NCBI GenBank assembly: GCA_029990175.1
Contig: JARKIP010000033.1
Location: forward strand, 17,343,001 to 17,407,000
Direction: 5' to 3'
DNA length: 64,000 nucleotides
Source of the DNA: Petunia secreta
Taxonomy: Eukaryota; Streptophyta; Magnoliopsida; Solanales; Solanaceae
Made by a program: the position numbers and the translations under genes. Below are positions 34,601 through 45,399 of the stretch, piece after piece; position 1 is the first letter of the stretch; every line of letters starts with the position of its first letter. Under the pieces are notes generated by a model. It saw nothing but the letters and a program-made list of their open reading frames with translations, did not search any database and was not told the origin of the DNA.

Positions 34601-35217
34601 CTGCCCCACTTATTGAGTCCTTTTGAATCACCCTTGTTTGTTGTTTATTTCTTGTCTATCTATTTCATTTCGGCAGGTTCGCTCCAGGATTGAGTTCGCC
34701 ACGTTGTGAAGGAGCAAAGACGACTTCAGCTGTCAGGGTGAGCCAGCTTTTATTCCGGATGGCCACCAGTTTATTGGTTATCATTTCAGTTGCATTTTGC
34801 ACCCTCCAAGAGGTATCTGTCTTCTTTTGTACATTTAGATGTCTAGTCTGGATAGCCCTAAACCAAGTATGGATGTTGCTCAGTCCTGCTATAACTTAAC
34901 AACCAAAAAGCTCTGCGTCGAACTTCAGCCCCTTCGAGTTGGCCACGGGGTAACAGCCTCTGACGCCCCACACTATTGCGACAGCTTCCTACATCGATAA
35001 CGAATCCCTCGGTCGGGATGGTCCTGTCGATAGTCAGCTGTTATTTTTTTTTGTACAGCTTAGAGATATCAGTATGTCTGTGTTTTTTTTTAAGTCTTGT
35101 TCTTATTTGTGAATTGTTATATCTATTTTCCTGATTTAATTGGTAAAGGTTCGCCCGACGAGTCTAGGGGAAGAAGTCGGGTGCCCGCACGGCCTAACCG
35201 GATTCCGGGTCGTGTCA
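31692..35217 (+). mobile_element. Family A LTR copy A4 (3' LTR of nested copy)
   Basis: 3526-bp LTR with intact TG (TGAAACGACC) and CA (GGGTCGTGTCA) ends. It carries the nested cassette at 32095-32127, the brick array (34054-34301) and the ~150-bp segment shared only with A1 (~34870-35030), but no 35-bp array. It is followed by TGCGC and gag C-terminus. Confidence 0.9.
34054..34301 (+). repeat. Tandem 'gcaggagtattccgc' array in LTR A4
   Basis: Unit order almost identical to A1 (17176-17432). Confidence 0.88.
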
Positions 35218-35410
35218 TGCGCAGTCGCAGGGGATTTTATATAGATCTCAATCAGCTAAAGAAATGTCACCATCCAGTAGAGGTTGAGAGTGTGGTGGCA
35301 GTGGTTCTTCAGAAAGTGATTACCAGGGTAGTGGCTCAACTCAGCTGCAGGGGCAGTTCAAGGAACTGCCAGTCTGGCAGGATGCTGAGGTATCCGATGT
35401 AGTACACCCT
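35218..35410 (+). pseudogene. gag C-terminal fragment, outer family A element
   Basis: Begins with TGCGC, the right-hand duplication copy, and continues the gag interrupted at 25026. Near-identical to 18346-18540; see there for the protein match. Confidence 0.75.
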
Positions 35411-36822
35411 AGTATTTCTAGCTCACTTATATGTGTGTAAGCTTTGATTTTTCCGATCGATTTGGAAATGATTGTCTTATCATATTTCCATAGTTTCCTG
35501 GGATGGCGTTTCTATTAAAAATCTGTTGCGATAGAGGGGTGAGCTTCTTGTATGATTTATTCCTGGCATTTATGATGACCCTACTAGTTTCTCTAGTTTA
35601 AATGCGAGAGATTTGTTAGTGAGTATCGGTATTGTTTGCTTGGCATTTTGTTATGCCTCATTCTGTTATAATGTCAAGTCAGTCTACCTCTCTTTGGAAC
35701 TCAGTGTCGGTAGGATGATGGGTTCTTATTTGTCACCATCATAAAGTGTCATTGTTTCTTCTGGTGTAAAGTGGTTAGTAAGTAATACTCGATCTATGTG
35801 TCTCCTCTTGGTTCGAGACGCTAGTAGAGTCATGTTATTCTACAAGTTGGTCTCGGTATAAAAGGGTTTTCTGAAAAATTGTCGGAGTTTCCTTTTTATA
35901 GGAATGTTAAATTGACATATAGATTTTGTTCCATAAAACTCATTCAATGTCTATTTCTTTAATTGTGATTCTTCGGTTAGCCTGACTCATAAATAGTCTA
36001 GCTCTGGTAGCCAAATAAATAAGAAGAAGAGCTTTCTATAGCTCTAATTATTTCTATCCTTAGTCTGTTTCCATCTCTTCTTTGTTCGGCACTAGTAAGC
36101 TTAGGCGGTCAGTAGCCTCTTGTGATGTTCCCTGTGTTGAGCTAGAGTACGTGTCAAGGTGGCAGGGTAAGCACATGGTTGTTTTTCAAGGCTATTAAGG
36201 GTAATGAGACGCGTCATTTGACCTTTGATTTGATCCATCAGGCGGTGGTGCTTATAGAAAATGTATGGAGTTGTTAACTCGAGAGTTGCAGCTGTTTGAC
36301 AACTCGAGAAAGTAATTTGGTAGCTCAGGTCTGAACCGCGTTCTCTACTCAGCTAAGTCTTCCTTAATCTAGTAGGTTGTGCGAGGATGACTATTTCTAT
36401 TCAAATCATTTGTATGAGTTGATGCTCTAAGTGGAGGAGTCTTCCTCCAATTGATGAATCATAATATTAAATCTCTAAGGCGTGGCTGAAGCGTAAGCTA
36501 ATTCTTTGTTTCATCGACCTGTTCTATATCAAAAGTATATCGACGAGGTGATTCGTTGGTGGAATCATGTTAGCCCATCAAAAGTTGCGTGTATCTTCAT
36601 TACGAAAATATAGAACTCTTCTCTCATGATCGAGAAAGTGTCAGCTTAATCCGAATAAGTTGAGCAATGATGTTATCATATTATTTAAATATGTTTTATT
36701 CCAAGAGTTCGGTGTTCGTGTTATAATTCTGATTCTGCAGCCATGAGATATGTCCGTGGAGTAACTTATAAAGGTCGTAAAAGTTCTTTTGTTATCGGTG
36801 CAGAATTTTCTTTAAACTTAGG
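35411..36822 (+). other. Family A internal region without recognisable pol (outer element)
   Basis: Near-identical to 18541-19950, offset about 16.87 kb. No coding motifs. Confidence 0.6.
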
Positions 36823-36860
36823 CTCGTTCGAGGAAGAACGAGAGTTTAAGTGGAGGAGAA
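36823..36860 (+). promoter_or_regulatory. Pre-PPT hairpin (one mismatch) and polypurine tract before LTR A5
   Basis: CTCGTTCG-AGGA-AGAACGAG: one stem base changed relative to the other copies. The PPT AGTTTAAGTGGAGGAGAA follows. Confidence 0.72.
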
Positions 36861-39205
36861 TAAAACGACCTCGGTTAGTCATTTCGGAAGTTAGGACTCT
36901 GATTGGCGTGCCGATAATTTTAAAAACTTCGTAATGTCCATTAGGACTTTTCTTAAAAATTTGAGTTAAATCAGACCTCGTTTGGTAGGCATCGGAAGAA
37001 GGTTTCAGTTGTTATTGTCGATAGATACAAAAAAAAATATTTTCGAGCTCGCTTTTGGTGAACGAGCTCCGATTCAAAATCCGCAAGCGCCGTTAGGTTC
37101 GTATGATTATTTTTGACTTTTGTGCTTTTTCGAAAGTGAATTTCGAGGTTGTTCGGCTAGATTCCGCTAAAATGCCGAAAGTTAAATAATTTGACCTTTC
37201 ACATCTCTTCACTACTACAAGTATGTAAGAGATCGTTGCTTAATGCTTCTACGTACTTCATTTAACATTCGAGGACGAATGTTCCTAACGGGGGAAGATT
37301 GTTACACCCCTTATGTCCAAAGTGACGTATATCATTCTAACGATATGTTAAGAATGATTTAAGTGAGTTTAAAGTCACAATATGACCATATATGATATTT
37401 ATATATTGAATATAAAGTTTGGGAAAAATCGGATTTAAGTTGCGGAAAAACCGACTAAGGAATTGCCTTGTAACGAAGCTTTTTCATCAATTAATTTCAT
37501 GTATTATATGAAGTCTTTTTGGGATATATCATATACCAAATTGAAGCACTTGTAGTGTAGTTTCCAAAACTTTTGATGGTTTGTTCATACAATATTTAGA
37601 TAAAAAGATATGAGCATCAGAAGTCAGGCTAGAAAAAGGGACATAAGCGCAAAAGAGGGCTAGAAATGAAATACTTCGATTAAAAAAGAGAATTTCATCC
37701 CTTAACTCGTCATTTTCTAGAGAATTCAAGATAGAAACAGTGATCTAATGAATAGTGAAGGTATTTTCAAGTTTTTGAAGGAAGGACTTCAATCCTAACT
37801 CGAAATTGAAGACGGATTGCGTCAAAACGCTCTACGCGATTAAGGTAACGTTATGCTACCTTCAATTTCGTCTATAGCTTGAGTTATAGAACTACTTCAT
37901 GGCTAAGTAAAGTACCCAAATTCTTAATTACATCTTTTTTTATGCTTTAGAAGGTGTTTAATTTAAGGAAAACAAAGTTTAGAAGCAAGAAGCATCACAG
38001 GTATGTAAGACTAAACCTTTCTTTTGGCAAGGCCTGTATCTTTTAGCTTTTGAAGCTTTTCTTAGTTCTAAACTTAGTGTTTCTTGTAAGAAACTTGTAT
38101 GGCATCAAGGAAACCTTGTATATACTTAATTGGTACTAAAATCCAAGGTGAAAGACGTCCAAATCAACAAGACAAAACGTTTCAAAATCTGGAAAATTAT
38201 TTTGATCTTTGGACAATTGTTAGTATATTGATCATATCTCCTTGTACAAAATTGATATTTAGATTCTTTAAGAATCCCCAGAACCCTAAGTCATATATCT
38301 AAAAATTTAATGAAGACTGTGAAGTCTATAACTTTGATCTACACTCTGGAAATTAGGTTGAAAATCAGGACAGCGGTGCTGTCCAGACATTCTACCTGCG
38401 GATTTGTTATGTCATCCAGTTGTCTCATCTTGTTATCCGTTTAACATGTTTATGTTATCAGTTTATCCGGGTACCCATTTCCGTGTATAGTATAGTGCTG
38501 GTTCTGTTTTGCGGATCATCCAGTTTCAGGGGAAACTCTGCCGAAATTTTTATAGAAATTCAAAGAGTTTGACAAATTCTGAGTTCTAGGTTGTGTCTAT
38601 AATTCTATCCAGAGTTTTCTTCTCATTCCTTTGAGTCCATATCTATTTTTTCCACATGTGTTATGCCCCATACATGCTTATACTTATATTGTGATCATGT
38701 TATGTGTGATTTGGAGTTCCCCATAGGGGCTGGACATTAGACACACAGTCCGGTCGCATGGGTATCAGGTTCCTAACCGGATTGCTGTAAGATGTGAGGA
38801 ATGAAGCCTTTAATCTAAATTGATATATTTTTCTGCTTATTGAATAGAGTGGGATCGTTTGGCAAGGAAACCGAAGGATAAAGCGGTTGTTGATTAGCTG
38901 TACTAACTTTTGGAAGAGGTAAGTGTTTATTTCCATTTCTTTGGAGGCACCTGGCCTCGTAGATTTTCTACCACGTGTTCCTTACGTGTGTAGCTGCCGA
39001 TAGGATTACTCATTAAGCCTTAGCTTTGGATTTACATTATAAATTATATGTTATGTCCTGTTGTTGGTATTGCATTGAGGATTTGAGCATTGTACTCTTA
39101 CTGTGAGTTGGCATCTACTTCCCGGCTGTCGATGAGAGTCCGGTGCCGGTGAAGGGTTAGTATTGCATAACATTGCATTCATATGCATTACATTGCATAT
39201 CATAT

Positions 39206-39514
39206 TGGGTGCAGGAGTATTCCGCCCCAGGAGCAGGAGGATTCCGCTCCATTGTATCATATTGAGGGTAGGAGGATTCCGCCCCAAGAGCAGGAGTATT
39301 CCGCTCTTATGTCAGATATTGAGTGCAGGAGTATTCTGCCTCAGCTTTACATTATATCGGGTGCAGGAGTATTCCACCCAAAGAGAGTGCAGGAGTATTC
39401 CGCCTCTGGTTTATATTATATCGGGTGCAGGAGTATTCCGCCCCAGGAGCAGGAGTATTCCGCTCCAGTTGGTTATCAAATTGGATTCCCCTCGAATGCA
39501 GGAGTATTCCGCTT
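39206..39514 (+). repeat. Tandem 'gcaggagtattccgc' array in LTR A5
   Basis: As in A2, plus one extra block ('attccacccaaagagagtgcaggag') of about 60 bp. Confidence 0.88.
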
Positions 39515-39683
39515 CGGATGGGATTACGGGCACATGCGAACCTTTGCATCATTTCATTTCATCTCATTTCATTTCATCTCATTTCATACCATTGTATAGA
39601 ATTGTGGTACAGAACTACTGTTCTACTTCTATGTGCATTGCTTATTTGTCTATATATTTCCGGCTCGTATTCTGGATTGCGGG

Positions 39684-39815
39684 GATCGGGTTGCACGCCA
39701 CAACGGTATAAATATATGGACCGGGTTGCACGTCGCAGCGGTATAAATATATGGATCAGGTTGCACCTCGCAACGTTATGAATATATGGATCGGGTTGCA
39801 CGCCGCAACAGGATG
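39684..39815 (+). repeat. 35-bp tandem array with TATA-like motifs in LTR A5 (4 units)
   Basis: Same unit as 22760-22925, one copy fewer. Two units keep exact TATAAATATATGG. Confidence 0.9.
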
Positions 39816-40474
39816 TATTTCTGATTGTGGATGTTTTCGGCATACCTATATGTTTTGGTTATCTTACGTTCCTGGTTGTTGATGAGTTTGTCATCCCATA
39901 CGTGTTTCTAGTTATTATCTGGCTCTTCCTTTTTATAATTTAAATAAAAGGAATTTGGTTTATCTGTTTCTCCTCCCTGGCTAGCTATCCTATTCTTGGA
40001 GGTGGCTAGTCTGCCCCACTTATTGAGTCCTTTTAACTCACCCTTGTTTGTTGTTTGTTTCTTGTCTATCTATTTCGTTTCGGCAGGTTCGCTCCAGGAT
40101 TGAGTTCGCCATGTTGTGTTGAGCGAAGACGACTTCAGCTGTCAGGGTGAGCCAGCTTTTATTCCGGATGGCCACCAGTTTAGTGGTTATTATTTCAGCT
40201 GCATTTTGCTCCCTTCAGGAGGTATCGGTCTTCTTTTTTTACTCTTAGAAGTCTAGTCTGGATAACTCTAAACCTAATATGTTGGGTAGTCAGCTGTAAT
40301 TTCTTTTGTACAGCTTAGAGGTATCAGTATGTATGTGTTTTTTCTTCTAAGTCTTGTCTTTATTTTTGAATTATTATATTTATTTTCCTAATTTAATAGG
40401 TAAGGGTTCACCCGACGGGTCTAGGGGAGGATGTCGGGCGCCCGCACGGTCTAACCGAATTCCGGGTCGTGTCA

Positions 40475-40540
40475 GTAGTAGAGAGTAGTGGTCATCCACA
40501 TTTATATTACATACATGTATTTGTAACACTCCCCGTTGGA
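40475..40540 (-). mobile_element. Copia 3' LTR stub and polypurine tract
   Basis: On the minus strand the PPT-like CCAACGGGGAG is followed by TGTTACAAATACATG, an LTR start at 40528. Only 54 bp of this LTR remain before the family A LTR boundary at 40474, so A either inserted here or replaced the rest. Confidence 0.7.
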
Positions 40541-43034
40541 TGACCATTTGGATGATAATGTGCCTCGTTAAAACCTTACTAGGAATAGTCCGGTGAGAAA
40601 AAGCCTAGTGAAGGAAAAAGAGTACACATATCCTGTAATACGCTTTTAGAGCTGCCTCATTGAAAACCCTACAAGTAAAACCCAAGTGGGATAAAACCTT
40701 GTTAAGGAAAAAAGAGTACAACGCGTATTTTACTCCCCTGATGAAGACATCCCTTGACCTCTCGAAGATGACACATTCCAATCTTGTAAACAAGCTTCTA
40801 AAATGTTGAGGTTGGCAATGCCTTTGTAAACAAATCCGCCAGATTATCACTCGACCGTATTTGTTGAATATCTATTTCACCAATATTCTGAATATCATGA
40901 GTGAATTTTTTTTTTTTTGGTGAAATGTGTCTTATTCTGTCTCCTTTAATATATCCTTCTTTCAGTTGCTCAATGCACGTGCTATTGTCTTCATATAATA
41001 TTGTTGAAATCTTCTTCAAAGAAAAACCACAAATGTGCTGAATATGTTGAGTCATTAATCTCAACCAAATGCATTCCTGACTTGCTTCATGAATAGCCAA
41101 TATCTCTGCATGATTTGAAGAAGTAGCAGCAATAGTTTGTTTCACTGAACGCCATGAAATGCTTGTACCTCCACATGTAATCAAATAGCCCGTTTGGGAC
41201 CGACCTTCTTGTGGATCAGATAAATAACCAGCATCGGCATAACCAATCAATTGTGACTTGGATTCATTTGAATAGAACAAACCCTTATCAATAGTGCCTT
41301 GGAGGTATCTAAGTATACGTTTAATACCATCCCAATATCTTCGAGTTGGGGAAGAACTAAACCTTGCCAATAAGCTTACACCAAAAGCTATGTCTGGCCG
41401 AGTGTTGTTGGCAAGGTACATCAGTGCACCAATTGCACTAAGATATGGTACTTCAGCACCAAGAAACTCTTCATCAATATCACAAGGTCGAAACGGATCT
41501 TTATTCACATCAACTGATCTCACAATCATTGGAGTGCTCAACGGATGTGATTTATCCATGTAAAATCTTTTCAAGACCTTTTCTGTATATGCAGATTGAT
41601 GAACAAATATTTCTTTAGGAAATTGCTCAATTTGTAGCCCAAGACAAAATTTTGTCTTTCCAAGGTCTTTTATCTCAAATTCTTTCTTTAAGCATTCCAT
41701 TGCCTTTGGGAGCTCTTCAGGATCCCAATAATATTCAAAGCATCAACATACACAGCTATTATGACATATCCAGATCCTGACATTTTTATAGAAACACAAG
41801 GACAAACTGGATTATTTTTGTATCCTTGTTTCAACAGGTATTCGCTGAGGCGATTATACCACATGCGTCCCGATTGTTTCAACCCATACAAGGATTTTTG
41901 AAGCTTTATTGAACAAGCTTCTCGGGAGCCTTTAAATGCCTCAGACATTTTGAACCCTTCGGGGATTTTCATGAAAATTTTATTGTCCAATGAACCATAT
42001 AAATAGGCTGTGACAACATCCATTAGATGCATATCAAGTTTTTCTCGTACTGCCAGACTTACAAGATACTTGAAGGTGATCGCATCCACCACTAGAGAAT
42101 ATGTTTTCATATAATCAATGCCAAGTCTTTGCGAAAATCCTTGGCCACAAGTCGTGCTTTATATATAACGACTTCATTTTTCTCATTTTGTTTTCACACA
42201 AATACCCACTTATAACCCACTGGCTTTACACCTTCAGGTGGTCGGGCAATTGGTCCGAAAACTTCACGTTTTTCAAGTGAAGTCAATTCTGATTGAATTG
42301 CATCTTTCCATTTTGGCCAATCATTTCTCTGTCTGCATTCATTGACAGATTTTGGTTGTTGCATCACATCAATAACAACATTATATGCAAAGCAAAAGTG
42401 TTGTCGACAACAATATCATTTCGGTTCCATATTTTTCTGGTAGAGACATAATTCATTGAGATCTCTTCGATTTTAGTATTTTCAGGTACCTGAGCCTCTC
42501 CTGAAGAGGACTTATCAATTGTTATGTCTATATGCTCTTCTTGAGCAATTACCTCCATATTTTGATCTTTTTGATCAATTGCTCCTTTTCTTTTTCGAGG
42601 ATTTTTTTCTTTGGAACCGGGTGGTCTACCACGCTTCAAGCGTGCCTTAGACTCACTTGCACTTATAGATTGTCCTACCGGGACATCAACTCGAAGATGA
42701 GTATTTGTAGCTGGAATGTGGGATTTAGTAACCCTTGGTAGGTCAGTGAATACATCTGGCAGTTGATTTGCAATATTTTGCAAATACACTATCGTTTGAA
42801 CTTCTTGTTCACATTGATTTGTACGAGGATCTAAATGAGATAGTGTTAATGCATTCCAGTCAATATCTTTTTCCTGCTGCTTATTCTCTCCCCCTAATGT
42901 TGGGAAAACTGATTCGTCAAAATGACAATCAGCAAACCTTGCGGTGAATAAATCTCCCGTCATGGGCTCATGATATTTAATAATAGACAGAGATTCATAC
43001 CCAACATATATCCCCAACCTTCTTTAGGGTCCCT
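40541..43034 (-). pseudogene. Ty1/copia pol remnant (integrase C-end, RT, RNase H)
   Basis: Minus-strand order: 43017-42364 contains GIYVGYES, GDLFTARFADCHFDE and the basic linker RGRPPGSKEKNPRKRKG (integrase C-terminus and linker). RT follows with WKDAIQSEL, DVVTAYLYGSLD and LYGLKQSGRMW; the catalytic YVDD now reads YVDA near 41745. After a one-base frameshift, 41700-40798 holds GLQIEQF, the RNase H block YADAGYLSDPQEGRSQTGYL and the end DNLADLFTKALPTSTF. At least three frameshifts, in-frame stops and the mutated active site make it dead. It is cut at 43034 by LTR B1, so the integrase core and gag should lie beyond the B array if that is an insertion. Confidence 0.92.
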
Positions 43035-45278
43035 GACACGACCCGAATTCTCGGTTAGGCCGTGCGGGCACCCGACCACCTCCCCTAAACCTGTCGGGCG
43101 AACCCTATTAATAGAATCGATATAAATTGCAAAGAATTACCTTGAAATGAAAATGAACCAAATTTTAATAACATAAGATAACTCTTAAGGATAGACAAAC
43201 ATACAAGCTGTCTGAATGATACAACTAACTACCTAGAATACACAATTTTAAAGGTTTCCAGATCAGACATCTAAGAAGGCCAAAAGATATACACATCTCC
43301 CGAAGGGAGCAAAAGTAAGGAAAACTGTAATATCTGAAGTCGGTGGCCGCAATGAACAGGATGGCTCACCGTAGACAGCTGAGAACATACTACTCCTCAA
43401 TCACGGCGCAACTGGCTGGGTCCTGGTGCAGAATCTGCTGAACGAATAAAAAACACAAGGACAAATAGGGGGTGAGTCATGAGGACTCAATAAGTGTGAA
43501 CAAACTAGCAACCTCGAAAAATAGATACGCTAGTAAGGGAAACGGAACCAGACAACAATCAACAAATAAGCAATGCACATATAAGCAGAACAGTATTCAT
43601 GTACAAAAAAAATCTACTCAATAGTTTGAAATGAAATGGAATGGGATGAAATGAAATAAAATGAAATGAGATGAAATGGAATGAGATGCAAAGGGTCACA
43701 TGTGCCCATAATCCCATCCCGAAGCGGAATACTCCTACATTCGAGGGGAATCCAATCTGCTAACCAACTGGAGCGGAATACTCCTGCACCCGATATAATA
43801 TAAACCAGAACCAGAGGCGGAATATTCCTGCACTCTCCTGGGGCGGAATACTCCTGCACCCGATAAAATGTAAAGCTGAGGCGGAATACTCCTGCACTCA
43901 GTATGATATGCAATGTAATGCATATGAATGCAATGTGATGCAATAATAACCCTTCACCGGCACAGGACTCTCATCGACAGCCGGGAAGCTGATGCCAACT
44001 CCAAGCCAAAGTACAATACTCAGATTCCCAATGCAATATCAATAACAGGACATAATATATAATATAAAATGTAAATCAAAAGCTAAGGCATAATGAGTAC
44101 GCCTATCGGCAGCTACACACGTAAAGAACACGTGGTAGAAAATCCACGAGGCCAAGTGCCTCCAAAGAAATGGATATAAACACTTACCGTATTCCAAAGC
44201 TAGTCCTGTTACTCAACCACTGCTTTTTCCTTTGTATTAGTTGCCAAACGATCTCTTTCTATTCAATAAGCAGAAAAACTATATCAAATAAAGCTAAAGG
44301 CTTCATTCCTTATGTTTTAGGACAATCCAGTTAGGAACCTGATACCCTATTCGCATACGCAATACGCAGGCCAGGCCTATATACAGAGTTCAAAGTCCCA
44401 TAACCAAACCCTAAATAAATTATATTTATATGTTGCCCATAACTCACTGAGTATGAATATATAATCATTTCCATCATCGGGGTCCAATTGACCCTTTAAA
44501 CTATCAATTTACATCATTAGGGCGATGTCTAATATCCCTATTTTTTACCGTAAAGATATATTCAAACACACGTAATAAGCTAAGATAATGAGTTAACACC
44601 ATTACCTGGAGATTTGGGGTAGAAATTCCACTATTTTTCCACCTCTTTTTCCCTTTTTCCTATCTCTTTTCTGACTTTTCTCTTTGCTGTATTGGTTCAA
44701 ATGTTTCTGCGTGTATATGTACTTGATGATGCTAAGGGATTTAATCCCTTAGCTTAACCGACAATGTGATTTTGTATTTTTTTTAATAAATTCGCTACGA
44801 CGATTAAAATTAAAATGGAACTCTAGAGAAGTCGAAATGATCCCAAATTTTTCAAGTAAGTTATACAAAATATATGTAACATACTCGCGAAGAGGGATCC
44901 CAAATCGGATTCTCGAAACTCAAGATGTGAATTTAAAGAAAAAGGTCAAATTATTTAACTTTCGGCATTTTTGCGGAAACTAGCCTAACAACATCGAAAT
45001 TCACTTTCGAAAAATTACAAAAGTCACAAATAATCATACGATCCTAACGGCGCTTTCGGATTTCGAATCGGAGCTTATTCGCCCAAACCGAGCTCAAAAA
45101 TCTCTTTTTAATATTTATTGACAATAAAAACTGAAACCTTCTTCCGATGCCTACCAAACGAGGTCTGATTTAGCTCAAATTTTACAGACAGGTCCTAATG
45201 GACCTTACGAATATTTTAAAATTATCAGCACGCCAATCGAATTCCTTACTTCCGAAACGACTGACCGAGGTCGTTTCA
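43035..45278 (-). mobile_element. Family B LTR copy B1 (3' LTR)
   Basis: 2244-bp minus-strand LTR with TGAAACGACC at 45278 and GGTCGTGTCA at 43035. The first ~400 bp and the distal part are homologous to family A LTRs; the middle differs and lacks the nested cassette. It contains a brick array (43724-43910) and TGAAA-type pentanucleotide DNA (43624-43690). Confidence 0.92.
43724..43910 (-). repeat. Tandem 'gcaggagtattccgc' array in LTR B1
   Basis: Shorter version of the array seen in family A, supporting a common origin of the LTRs. Confidence 0.85.
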
Positions 45279-45316
45279 TTCTCCTCCACTTAGACTCTCG
45301 TTCGTCCTCGAACGAG
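45279..45316 (-). promoter_or_regulatory. Polypurine tract and pre-PPT hairpin, family B copy 1
   Basis: Minus strand: stem CTCGTTCG / CGAACGAG with AGGA loop (45297-45316), then AGTCTAAGTGGAGGAGAA, then LTR TG at 45278. Confidence 0.78.
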
Positions 45317-45399
45317 CAATAGTCTAAAATAGATTTTACACCTCTAATGAGAATGCTTACACAAATTTCAATGACATTTATTATGAAACCAAAATCATA

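Larger units (their letters stand above)
25032..35217. mobile_element. 10.2-kb nested insertion in gag with the same LTR terminus at both ends
   Basis: Left end TGACACGACC (inverted U5 end), right end GGTCGTGTCA (U5 end), flanked by TGCGC on both sides. Contents: inverted LTR, 168-bp LTR tail, PBS, decayed gag, internal region, PPT, LTR A4. A normal insertion would show one U3 end and one U5 end. Confidence 0.72.
36861..40474 (+). mobile_element. Family A LTR copy A5 (3' LTR of outer element)
   Basis: 3614-bp LTR starting TAAAACGACC (same mutated start as A2) and ending GGGTCGTGTCA. It shares the 35-bp array with A2, which supports pairing of A2 and A5. The nested cassette is at 37264. The right flank is the stub of a copia LTR. 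Confidence 0.9.
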
